This document shows, one piece after another, positions 8,504 through 16,566 of a stretch of 64,000 bases of DNA; position 1 is the first letter of the stretch, and the number at the start of each line of letters is the position of its first letter. Both the position numbers and the translations under genes were made by a program. The notes beneath the pieces are model-generated. The model was given only the letters and a program-made list of their open reading frames with translations, was not told the origin of the DNA and ran no database searches. This stretch comes from Parapedobacter pyrenivorans (lineage in GTDB: Bacteria; Bacteroidota; Bacteroidia; Sphingobacteriales; Sphingobacteriaceae). The stretch covers positions 130,921 through 194,920 of the forward strand of contig NZ_BMER01000007.1 in the NCBI RefSeq assembly GCF_014636865.1, given 5' to 3'.

Positions 8504-10675
8504 TTAGGTGCCTTCCGGTTGCTGGCGCTGCTGCATGAGTTCGTTGCAGCTTTTGTTTAGATCGGTTGCAATGCGGTTCAGAAAATGGAGTTGATCGGTA
8601 ATCAGTCGGGATTCCTCCGAGTCGATGTTATTATCGTCGATGTCAGGTGGGGTGTCGATTTCTATTTCACGGAATTCGTCTTCATCCTCATCGGGCTCGA
8701 AAAGGTTGATGCTCTGCGCAAGTAAGAATAGCGTCTTCCGAATTACCCTCACCTGTGCGCCGGTAAGCGACGTGCTGTCGGCCCCCATCACGTTGTTGAG
8801 CAGGGTAACCGAATAAGAGGAAAGAATATGGTTGAATACAACAAATCGATTTACCTCCTTGGCATCTTTCTGTTTGCTCTTGGGTTCGGTAATCATCCGT
8901 TGGAAAGCAGAAGCCATGTTTGCGGTAGTGACGTATACATCTTTGCGGGCCAGTTTGTAGTCGGTTATGTTTGGTTGTTGACCTGCTATGACTTTGAGTG
9001 CTTGAGCCATATAGTGGTAATTGGCAATGAGCAATTTACGCATGGGGCCGTGCACCTGCATGCTTTCCCAGCTCGGTAGTATGATATAGCTTGAAAAGAA
9101 GGCCAAGCCCGACCCGATCAGTGTATCGATGATGCGTTCCCTAAGAATGGTTAGCGTATTCATATCCAAGAAGCTAAACAGGATCAGGATATAAGGTGTC
9201 ATAAAAACAACACTGATGACGTAGTTGATGCGGATGAGGCTGTAAGTAGCCACCATGAAGACCAATAACAGGATAAAGAGCGACGTCTCGTCGGTAATGA
9301 ACATCAAGAGAAGTGCACCACCAATACCTCCGATGATGGTGCCGATCAGCCGTTGGAAATTCCGTTGTTTGGTCAGGCTGAATCCCGGCTTCAAGATCAC
9401 CATGATCGTCAGCAATATCCAGTAACTGTGTGCCCCCACATTGATGACCAATGACAGGAGGTAGCCCAGTCCCATCACAATGGCCATCCGAAGTGCGTGA
9501 CGGAATAGCGTAGACTTCATGGTCAGATTTTCCCGAAGCGGCTTGAGGTCTATTTCCTTATGTTCAATAAACTTGCTGAGATCCGTTTCTTCCTTCTTGA
9601 AGGAGTTTTTAGACTCCATGTTAAAATATCCGTAGATCGAGTCGATGCGCTGGATGAGGTTACGGACATTGATCAGGATTTTCTTCAGCGGTAGCGTATT
9701 GATTTGATGGGTTGTCTCTACGTTGTCAATGGCGGCGCGTATCCGCTCCAGATCGGTCTTGAAATTGTATAATGCCGTAGGTTTTTTGTTGGCATTGATT
9801 TGATAGGAGAGGTGTGCGAGTTCGTTGCCGATTCTCCGAATGGTGGCGTTGAAATACTGAAGTACGCCAGTTGGACCAAATTGTTGGCGGATCGTATCGT
9901 AATCGTAATGGGTGGCCATGCTCTGCTCGAACAGGTCGACAATATCGGTGAAAATCACGATCAGCAACCGCCCGATCTTGGTCGTATCCTTGATCGTTTT
10001 TTTGCCACGGAATAAAAGCTCACGCACATCGTCTTGATGCTCGCTTACGATGATTTGCTGCTCGATTAAGGCACGATAGTTCTTTTCGCTATTCAGCTCA
10101 GTCGTATAAAAGTTTGCCTTGATGCGAATATAATCGGCGACATTTTGAATGGACTCAGCAAGTGCTTGCTGCGCTTGTCGATAAGGCCTTACCTGCTGTA
10201 GTGACAAGCTTAATAGCATATACCACGTGCAACCCGCCAAAATGTATGACAAATGCGCAATCACCCCGCGGGACGTGTCGTCTATGGCGTCTATACTAAG
10301 TACCATGACCAGAATACCCATGGTGCCTACCGACGAGGCACGGGCACCATAAACCGCAAACATCGAAAACAGAAACGATAGGGCAATAATAATCAATGCG
10401 AGAAGCCACGGAATACTGCTGGCCAACACCGTAATGAGGACCGATACCAATACGACTAATGTACATAACCACATGCCATTCCGCCGGTGATTTAGCGGAC
10501 CAGGTGTGTCTGATAAGCCAACCACCATGGCGCCCAATGAGATGATAATGCCCACCTGAAGATTGCCAAGCAGAGAGAAAATCAGTGCAGGAACTACCGT
10601 GCCGAATGTGATACGAAGGCCGTCGGCAAAGTACTGGCTGTAAAAAAAATTCTGGATTTCTTTCGTCCTATTCAT
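8504..10675 (-). CDS. FUSC/YccS-family inner-membrane protein
   Basis: A 723-residue membrane protein. A first block of about six hydrophobic helices occupies residues 20-180. A long soluble part to about 395 comes next, then a second hydrophobic block (about 400-530) beginning RHALRMAIVMGLGYLLSL. The cytoplasmic tail is acidic, with EPDEDEDEFREIEID. This two-block layout is that of the YccS/YhfK and aromatic-acid exporter (FUSC) families. The start at MNRTKEIQNFFYSQYF is chosen because the residues before it look like translated upstream DNA. The substrate is unknown; export of organic acids or an envelope role has been suggested for relatives. It lies upstream of ypdA, 57 nt from its start. 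Confidence 0.8.
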   Translation of the reverse strand: MNRTKEIQNFFYSQYFADGLRITFGTVVPALIFSLLGNLQVGIIISLGAMVVGLSDTPGPLNHRRNGMWLCTLVVLVSVLITVLASSIPWLLALIIIALSFLFSMFAVYGARASSVGTMGILVMVLSIDAIDDTSRGVIAHLSYILAGCTWYMLLSLSLQQVRPYRQAQQALAESIQNVADYIRIKANFYTTELNSEKNYRALIEQQIIVSEHQDDVRELLFRGKKTIKDTTKIGRLLIVIFTDIVDLFEQSMATHYDYDTIRQQFGPTGVLQYFNATIRRIGNELAHLSYQINANKKPTALYNFKTDLERIRAAIDNVETTHQINTLPLKKILINVRNLIQRIDSIYGYFNMESKNSFKKEETDLSKFIEHKEIDLKPLRENLTMKSTLFRHALRMAIVMGLGYLLSLVINVGAHSYWILLTIMVILKPGFSLTKQRNFQRLIGTIIGGIGGALLLMFITDETSLFILLLVFMVATYSLIRINYVISVVFMTPYILILFSFLDMNTLTILRERIIDTLIGSGLAFFSSYIILPSWESMQVHGPMRKLLIANYHYMAQALKVIAGQQPNITDYKLARKDVYVTTANMASAFQRMITEPKSKQKDAKEVNRFVVFNHILSSYSVTLLNNVMGADSTSLTGAQVRVIRKTLFLLAQSINLFEPDEDEDEFREIEIDTPPDIDDNNIDSEESRLITDQLHFLNRIATDLNKSCNELMQQRQQPEGT

Positions 10676-10785
10676 GCATAGACGGATGGTAACTGCAAAG
10701 GTACATAAAAGGATTGTGATAAAGACGAGGAGTTGGCGGTATAAAATACCCAATAGTGAGTATTTTATCTTACTTTTTACATAGC

Positions 10786-10793
10786 TAGGTTTG
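10786..10793 (+). promoter_or_regulatory. Bacteroidota -7 promoter element before the exported protein gene
   Basis: TAGGTTTG matches TAnnTTTG exactly, 73 nt before the ATG at 10867. No convincing -33 TTG was found at the usual spacing. Confidence 0.5.
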
Positions 10794-10866
10794 TCTCGTC
10801 AACCGATGGCCAACCATCTGTAGACCCAAAAACTTAATTTTTAAGATTCAATCAACAACAAAGACT

Positions 10867-11550
10867 ATGAAAAGTAGAAATTTACTGATGATTTTCACTC
10901 TTGTAGCGGTAGGTTTGATCGCTACATCGCTAACCGGTTATGCCCAAAAGGCCAAGAATAGAACCATTACGATTAGCACAGAAAGTGGTGCAAGCATGTT
11001 TGTAGACGGCAACCAGGTGACCTCTCCAGCCAAGATCAAAATTTCGAAGTATGCTACGGTAAACCTGCGTGTTGAAAAAGTAGGAATGGTTACCGAGATA
11101 CGGAATTATGAGAATAATGGGGTAAATGTCATCCCAAAGACCGATTTTATCCAATTGGTAAAGGATGAAGCGTACGAAAATTCGTTTGTAACCAATTTGG
11201 CCAATCAGGATATTGATATCAGACCCTCCAGGAACGCCGATGAATCGTGGATACTTTTGAATCGCATCGTCACGGGCTCTTTTGATGTCATTGCCATCAT
11301 GGACAAATCCACGGGTTACATGGCCACAGCGTGGTCCGCCAAGGCATTCAATTCGGGCGTGGTTCGCACCCGGCTAATTGTGAAAACTAGCAATACCAGT
11401 CCACTGGAATATAAAGCAAAGCTGGTGTCGGAAATAGCCCCTCCAGGTACCAGTGTAAATGCGGATGAATCTTTCCGCCGGTGGGATCGAATCTTACGTA
11501 CTTACGAAAATGTCATCCCCGATCTACAAAGCCGATTAGGCGTTAATTAA
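10867..11550 (+). CDS. Exported protein with PEGA-like segment, unknown function
   Basis: A 227-residue protein with a signal peptide ending in GYAQ near residue 26. Residues about 33-70 read like a PEGA-type small beta domain: ITISTESGASMFVDGNQV, then PAKIKISKYATVNLRVEKVGM. The rest is a mixed fold ending in a helix (ENVIPDLQSRLG). No family with a known function was recognised. It lies 28 nt upstream of a beta-barrel protein gene and may share its transcript. Confidence 0.55.
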   Translation: MKSRNLLMIFTLVAVGLIATSLTGYAQKAKNRTITISTESGASMFVDGNQVTSPAKIKISKYATVNLRVEKVGMVTEIRNYENNGVNVIPKTDFIQLVKDEAYENSFVTNLANQDIDIRPSRNADESWILLNRIVTGSFDVIAIMDKSTGYMATAWSAKAFNSGVVRTRLIVKTSNTSPLEYKAKLVSEIAPPGTSVNADESFRRWDRILRTYENVIPDLQSRLGVN

Positions 11551-11578
11551 TCAGACCTTTTTCAATTCTTTTTTAACT

Positions 11579-12274
11579 ATGAAAGCAATCAGATATTGTA
11601 TTGCCGTTTGCATGGCATTCGGTATGGCGCATCTTTCGTACGCACAACAAGCGACGGTAGTGAGGCAGGGTTACAACAATGAGTCTGACTACGGGAAATT
11701 CTATTTGCGTGTGGGCGCGAGTTTCCTGAACAACGATTTTATAACGCAATTGAACGATGGCGAGATCGGCGACGGATATTCCGCACCGACGGGACTGAAC
11801 TTCGAATTGGGCAGGTATTTTTTCCTGCAATCGGAGCCTGTTGCCGACCTGTTTAAAGTGGGGATCGATGCCACATTCCTTTCAATAGGATACAATCCAT
11901 TGAAATGGAACGATCCGGATGACCCAAGTTATTCGGAAAAATTTGATTTGACAACTGTTGGGGTTAAGCTTGGTCCGGTGATTTCATTCAATCCGCTAGG
12001 AGATTTATATGTCGACGCATTTGCAAAAGTTGCACCGACTGTATTGACTTCTATCGCCGGACTGGAAGATGTTGAATCGGTATTGTTTGGCTGGAAAAGT
12101 GATTTTGGAGTAAATCTTCGTTACAAAAAGGTGACACTTACGGCCGGGTATGAATCCGGTTCATTTAAATACGATTCTTACGAATACGATGAGGTTACCG
12201 ACATCGAATCCTCAAGCGAGGAAAAGTTCCCGATGGGAATGTTCCAAGTCAAGCTAGGCTTACAGTTTTATTGA
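11579..12274 (+). CDS. Outer-membrane beta-barrel protein, unknown function
   Basis: A 231-residue protein with a signal peptide (cleavage near YAQQ, residues 22-24). The mature part consists of alternating amphipathic strands with aromatic ends: KFYLRVGASFLNNDF, LKVGIDATFLSIGY-type strands, and a final FQVKLGLQFY. A C-terminal aromatic residue is the usual Bam recognition signal. It is probably an 8- to 10-strand outer-membrane barrel. It lies between two other exported proteins on the same strand, 19 nt before the next gene. Confidence 0.7.
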   Translation: MKAIRYCIAVCMAFGMAHLSYAQQATVVRQGYNNESDYGKFYLRVGASFLNNDFITQLNDGEIGDGYSAPTGLNFELGRYFFLQSEPVADLFKVGIDATFLSIGYNPLKWNDPDDPSYSEKFDLTTVGVKLGPVISFNPLGDLYVDAFAKVAPTVLTSIAGLEDVESVLFGWKSDFGVNLRYKKVTLTAGYESGSFKYDSYEYDEVTDIESSSEEKFPMGMFQVKLGLQFY

Positions 12275-12293
12275 TTGCGGCAAGGCAAGCGAG

Positions 12294-13253
12294 ATGAAAT
12301 ACAACCTGGATAAATTTGCGGTGATGTTTGGTTACTTGGGAAAGGCAGCCAGTCAGTCAAACCGACCTGTTTTTGCGTCCGATGGAGGTGGTAGGCTCTC
12401 AGCGGAAGAGAAGGTAGCCGAAATCGAGCGCAAAGTATCAGCCCGCCTAGCGGTGAGAAAGTCTTATCTGTGTGGGGTGGGGCTGATCCTTTTACTGGGG
12501 ACAGTACTGCCGCGTAACGCATTTTCGCAGCAAGTCGTTGGTAGCGCAGCTGTTGATGATGGGATTGATATGAATATTGCTAAGATAAACGTATTGGCGC
12601 TGCCTTTTCGCAATTTCTCCCTGCAATATGAGCGGCTGGTTTCCCGCAAAATATCCGTGGCTGTCGGTGTACGGCTGATTCCGAAAGGCGCGTTTCCGCT
12701 ATTAAATGCATTTGAGTCGTATATCGATGATGAAGAGACGTTCAACGAATTGCAAAACCTTAGGGTAAACAACCAAGCCATTACCATAGAACCCCGGTTT
12801 TATTTTGGCAGGCATGACGGGCCGCGCGGCTTTTATATTGCACCGTATGCACGCTATAGCTCATATGGACTGGGGTTCGACCGATTTGAATATACCGTAG
12901 GATTGGAAACCGAAGAGGGAGATTATCAAGAGGAAACGCATACGATGGCGCTTGACGGAAACATAAACGGGTTTACAGGCGGTGTTTTATTCGGCTGTCA
13001 ATGGCGGATAGCCCGCTGGGTATACTTGGATTGGTGGATATTGGGGCCCGCATACGGCGCAGCCAAAGGTAAACTTAGCGGTGCTGCACCGTTGACGCCA
13101 GCGGCACAATCAGCACTGCGAGACGAACTCAATGCATTGGAAATCCCTATGGTAAAGACCGAAGCTCATGTAGATGCTAATGGTGCACGGCTGGATATGA
13201 AAGGTCCCTGGGCTGGAGTAAGGGCAGGACTGGCGGTGGGAATACGATTTTAA
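12294..13253 (+). CDS. DUF3575-like outer-membrane protein (start uncertain)
   Basis: As drawn the protein has 319 residues, but a good signal sequence begins only at residue 54 (RKSYLCGVGLILLLGTVLPRNAFSQQ). A GTG codon sits exactly there, at 12453. Translation from 12453 would give a 266-residue exported protein; the longer form would have an odd 53-residue cytosolic-looking leader. The mature part is barrel-like: KINVLALPFRNFSLQYERLVSRKISVAVGVR, FGRHDGPRGFYIAPYARYSS, and a final GVRAGLAVGIRF. This resembles DUF3575 proteins of Bacteroidota. It lies upstream of the sensor kinase gene. Confidence 0.6.
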   Translation: MKYNLDKFAVMFGYLGKAASQSNRPVFASDGGGRLSAEEKVAEIERKVSARLAVRKSYLCGVGLILLLGTVLPRNAFSQQVVGSAAVDDGIDMNIAKINVLALPFRNFSLQYERLVSRKISVAVGVRLIPKGAFPLLNAFESYIDDEETFNELQNLRVNNQAITIEPRFYFGRHDGPRGFYIAPYARYSSYGLGFDRFEYTVGLETEEGDYQEETHTMALDGNINGFTGGVLFGCQWRIARWVYLDWWILGPAYGAAKGKLSGAAPLTPAAQSALRDELNALEIPMVKTEAHVDANGARLDMKGPWAGVRAGLAVGIRF

Positions 13254-13341
13254 TTTAGAAGCTGTTTTGTGACGTTGGATAAAAAAACTATTATTGCAAC
13301 ATGGACTAAAAAAGCCAATATCAATTTGGACCGATTTTACG

Positions 13342-15552
13342 ATGAAGGATTTATTAAGCTGTTACGTTTTTTTAGCGTTAGCTCTTTGCCAAACTGCTTT
13401 CGCGCAACGGAATTCGAGTCGCGATGCGATTGACAGCATAAGTCAACTTATAACGAGTGAAGTAGATCCGGAAAAACGCGATGAGTTGATTCTTAAACGC
13501 GCCGTCCAATATCCTGCCGAGGCATATGACCAAGCCGTAGAAGAGGCAGAGCAGGTACTGGTAGCAGCGCAGCGGGCCGTTAATGCCGAAGGCGTTGTGC
13601 ATGCATATATTACATTGGGTAATATAAATCACAAAAGCAGAAAATACCGACAAGCCCTCGGCTATGATTCCTTGGCCCTGAATCTAGCCAAGGATGCCGG
13701 CTATCGTAAAGGGGAGGTATTGGCGTTCGGAAACATTGGCAGGGAGTTTTACGCGCGAGGCGACTTGAAGACGGCTGCCGAAAATTATTCAAAAGCACTA
13801 GCGCTGTCGCCATCAAATGCATCTACAGAAAGTTTGCTGACTTATTATAATCAGCTCGGGGTCATCAACCGGATATTCGGGGAGTTTCGACAATCCATCA
13901 TCTACTTGGATAAGGGGATCGACCTGGCTGAGGAAAACCAGGAGCTCCGGTCGCTGGCGCTGCTATACATGAATAAGGCAAACACACTTGCCGAAACATC
14001 CCAATATGATGAATCTGCCACACTGCATTTAAAGAGTATAACCATTAAGGAACAACTAGGTGACAGGTTGGGGCTTGGCCAGTCATATGGGAATTTGGCC
14101 ATTGTTTTCCGTAGAGCAAAGGAATATGATAAGGCAATTTCCTATTTCTTCAAAAATAGGGATATCGCCACAGCATTGGGGGAGCATAAGAGCCTTGGGC
14201 TTGTGGCGTCAAATTTAGCCGTTACCTATATCGAAAAGGGTGATTTTGATGAAGTTCGAGGTTTTTTCAACGAAGCGATCCTGAATTTTGATAAGATTTC
14301 GGATATCCGTGGGCTGGGCCTTTCTTATCATAACTACGGCAACTTCTTGTTTGATATGAACGAGCTAGACAGCGCGGAGGTCTTAATGAAGAGGGCACTG
14401 GGATTTCGGGAAAAAGTTGGATCCGATACGGAAATCAGCTCCACATTAGCCAATTTAGGGAGGTTATACCTGAAAGCCGGAAAAGTTGGTCTTGCGGAAA
14501 AGTACATATTGGATGCCCAATCACGATTGGATACGACCCACAAAACAAAAGGACTTTTGGATGTTTTCTCCTATCTAAGTACGTTGTATGCAAAGAAGGG
14601 CGACTATCGAAAGGCCTTCGAATACCAATCGAAATTTCTCGACCTCGAGAAAAGTATGCTCAATGAGAATGAACGGATCAATATATTGAAAGCCGAATCC
14701 AAATATGAGTTGGAGAAACGCGATTTACAATTGGCTTTTGAAAAGGATAAGCTACGAGAAAGGCAGTTCAACATCATTTTGATCGCTGCATTAGTGATCC
14801 TGGCATTAGTCGCCCTGATAGGTATATCGTTGTTCCGACGAAAACAGGCTAAGGAGCGACATCAAGCACAACTGATGCAACTTGCCCAAGAACACCGCAT
14901 TGCTACCGCACGGGCACTGCGAGAGGCGGAAAAAGAGGAACGTAAAAAGATAGCCGGGAAGCTACACGATGAAGTGGGTGCTCAACTTTCCATTGCGAGA
15001 TTGAACATCAATCAACTTGAATCAACGATGTTCGCCGCCGACAGTGAGGCCGGTGCTAAACTTGAAGCTGCGCAGAAGCTATTGGGCGATATGAGCGAAA
15101 CCGTAAGGGCGATTAGCCATTCACTCATGCCCATTGCCCTTGAAAAATATGGTCTTAAGGCAGCTATCCTTGATCTCGTCGATGCGGTTAATGCTTCGGG
15201 AAAAATAAGGGTCGAGGAAGTGATTGACGGGCTAGCTAACGCCGATAGCTGGAGCGATGAATTCCGGTTTGGTCTTTACCGGATCGTGCAGGAAGTTCTT
15301 AGTAATATCATTAAACATGCACAGGCCAGTCATGTGTTGGTGCAGATCGTAGAGCTTCAGCGCTCGGTTACCATTTATATGGAAGATAATGGAAAGGGAT
15401 TGGATAGCAATGGGGCGCCGTTGGGTCTCGGGCTCAAGCTGCTGAAAAGCAATATTGAATATTTCAATGGGGTCATCGAGATTAACGGACGCGAAAATCA
15501 AGGTACGTTTGTGTTGATCGAACTGCCGCTGGAAAGCCCTGCGGTTGGCTAA
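13342..15552 (+). CDS. Sensor histidine kinase with periplasmic TPR repeats
   Basis: A 736-residue protein. It has a signal peptide (MKDLLSCYVFLALALCQTAFAQ), then about ten tetratricopeptide repeats (roughly 60-440) and one transmembrane helix near 475-497 (IILIAALVILALVALIGISLF). A coiled linker and a HisKA_3-type phosphoacceptor block AGKLHDEVGAQLS follow (His near 542), then an HATPase domain with NIIKHAQAS, DNGKGL and LGLGLKLLKSN. It autophosphorylates and passes the phosphate to the NarL-type regulator encoded 125 nt downstream. The ATG at 13342 is chosen because the signal peptide starts there. The TPR domain is the likely sensor; its ligand is unknown. Confidence 0.9.
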   Translation: MKDLLSCYVFLALALCQTAFAQRNSSRDAIDSISQLITSEVDPEKRDELILKRAVQYPAEAYDQAVEEAEQVLVAAQRAVNAEGVVHAYITLGNINHKSRKYRQALGYDSLALNLAKDAGYRKGEVLAFGNIGREFYARGDLKTAAENYSKALALSPSNASTESLLTYYNQLGVINRIFGEFRQSIIYLDKGIDLAEENQELRSLALLYMNKANTLAETSQYDESATLHLKSITIKEQLGDRLGLGQSYGNLAIVFRRAKEYDKAISYFFKNRDIATALGEHKSLGLVASNLAVTYIEKGDFDEVRGFFNEAILNFDKISDIRGLGLSYHNYGNFLFDMNELDSAEVLMKRALGFREKVGSDTEISSTLANLGRLYLKAGKVGLAEKYILDAQSRLDTTHKTKGLLDVFSYLSTLYAKKGDYRKAFEYQSKFLDLEKSMLNENERINILKAESKYELEKRDLQLAFEKDKLRERQFNIILIAALVILALVALIGISLFRRKQAKERHQAQLMQLAQEHRIATARALREAEKEERKKIAGKLHDEVGAQLSIARLNINQLESTMFAADSEAGAKLEAAQKLLGDMSETVRAISHSLMPIALEKYGLKAAILDLVDAVNASGKIRVEEVIDGLANADSWSDEFRFGLYRIVQEVLSNIIKHAQASHVLVQIVELQRSVTIYMEDNGKGLDSNGAPLGLGLKLLKSNIEYFNGVIEINGRENQGTFVLIELPLESPAVG

Positions 15553-15677
15553 TAGGTCCAATCCTGCGACGTTGCTCGTGGTTGGATCATTCCATTTAAA
15601 AATTGCGGTATTCCAGAAAAAATGGTAGTATTGTGCCATCATACTGATGTCACCTGAAGAATGTTAATCTACCTGCC

Positions 15678-16319
15678 ATGGAAACACGCCTTATCATAGC
15701 TGATGATCATCCCATCGTTATACAGGGTATTAAGGATGTGCTAAGCAAACGCAAGGAGATTCATGTGGTCGCAACGTTTAGTGATGGCAGGTTGTTGTTG
15801 CAGTCGCCTATGTTGGCCAATGCAGATGTATTGCTGCTTGATCTTAATATGCCTAATATAGACGGGTTGCAGGTATTAGATGAATTGAAAAGGCTTCATC
15901 TTACCCTGAAAATCATTGTTGTTACCTCTTACCTATCCCCGCAGTTGGCCGAACAATGCAAGGATGCGGGAGCAGCGGGTTATCTGATCAAATCCGAAGA
16001 CCTCCATCAGTTGGTTAAGAATATTGATGATGTACTATCCGGAAAATTGGTATTCCCCGATTTTTCTCGTTCTGAGCAGCGAACAGTGAATGATTTTTCA
16101 TATTTTGATGAATTTCTGAAGAAATACAAACTCACCAAGCGTGAGGTAGAAATTATCCGGATGGTCTGCAACGATTATAATTCCAAAGAAATTGCGGATC
16201 GACTATACCTTTCCACGTTTACAGTCCAAACTCACCGACGCAATATTGTTAAGAAACTAGGATTGGACGACTCGAGAATCTCGCTGTATCGATTTGCAAA
16301 GGATAATGGCGTAATCTGA
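15678..16319 (+). CDS. NarL/FixJ-family response regulator (LuxR-type HTH)
   Basis: A 213-residue two-domain regulator. The receiver domain (1-120) has acidic residues in IIADDHPIV, the phospho-acceptor Asp in LLLDLNMPNIDG near 55, and the Lys in GYLIKSED near 105. The C-terminal LuxR-type helix-turn-helix (about 148-205) reads LTKREVEIIRMVCNDYNSKEIADRLYLS, then TVQTHRRNIVKKLG. It is the evident partner of the TPR histidine kinase just upstream. The genes it controls are unknown; the neighbouring outer-membrane protein genes are candidates by position only. Confidence 0.93.
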   Translation: METRLIIADDHPIVIQGIKDVLSKRKEIHVVATFSDGRLLLQSPMLANADVLLLDLNMPNIDGLQVLDELKRLHLTLKIIVVTSYLSPQLAEQCKDAGAAGYLIKSEDLHQLVKNIDDVLSGKLVFPDFSRSEQRTVNDFSYFDEFLKKYKLTKREVEIIRMVCNDYNSKEIADRLYLSTFTVQTHRRNIVKKLGLDDSRISLYRFAKDNGVI

Positions 16320-16335
16320 TTGGGTGATTTCGGAA

Positions 16336-16401
16336 AATCTGATATTATTTTATTTTTAATTTTTCGTGACGTTTCTTGTTATAATTATAACACATCAGAT
16401 T
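16336..16401. repeat. Nested inverted repeats in the AT-rich gap before ppc
   Basis: AATCTGAT (16336-16343) and ATCAGATT (16394-16401) form an 8-bp inverted repeat. It encloses a perfect 14-bp palindrome, GTTATAATTATAAC, at 16378-16391. The stretch is AT-rich and lies just after the response-regulator stop, so it may end that transcript. A regulatory use is also possible. Confidence 0.35.
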
Positions 16402-16420
16402 ATTGTTAAATAAATTTTTA

Positions 16421-16428
16421 TATATTTG
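16421..16428 (+). promoter_or_regulatory. Possible -7 promoter element for PEP carboxylase
   Basis: TATATTTG matches TAnnTTTG, 139 nt before the ATG of ppc. No -33 TTG is found at the usual distance. The leader would be long, and nothing structured was recognised in it. Confidence 0.4.
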
Positions 16429-16566
16429 GTGGTTTGGTTACTCAATATGTATTGTTTGTCGAGGGCCGGCGAACGGTATTGATCAACAATCCCTATATTA
16501 GTTTTCATAATTTCCCATCCCGAAAATCGGAGGAATTACGGAGCCTTTGAATAGTAAAATATACAG

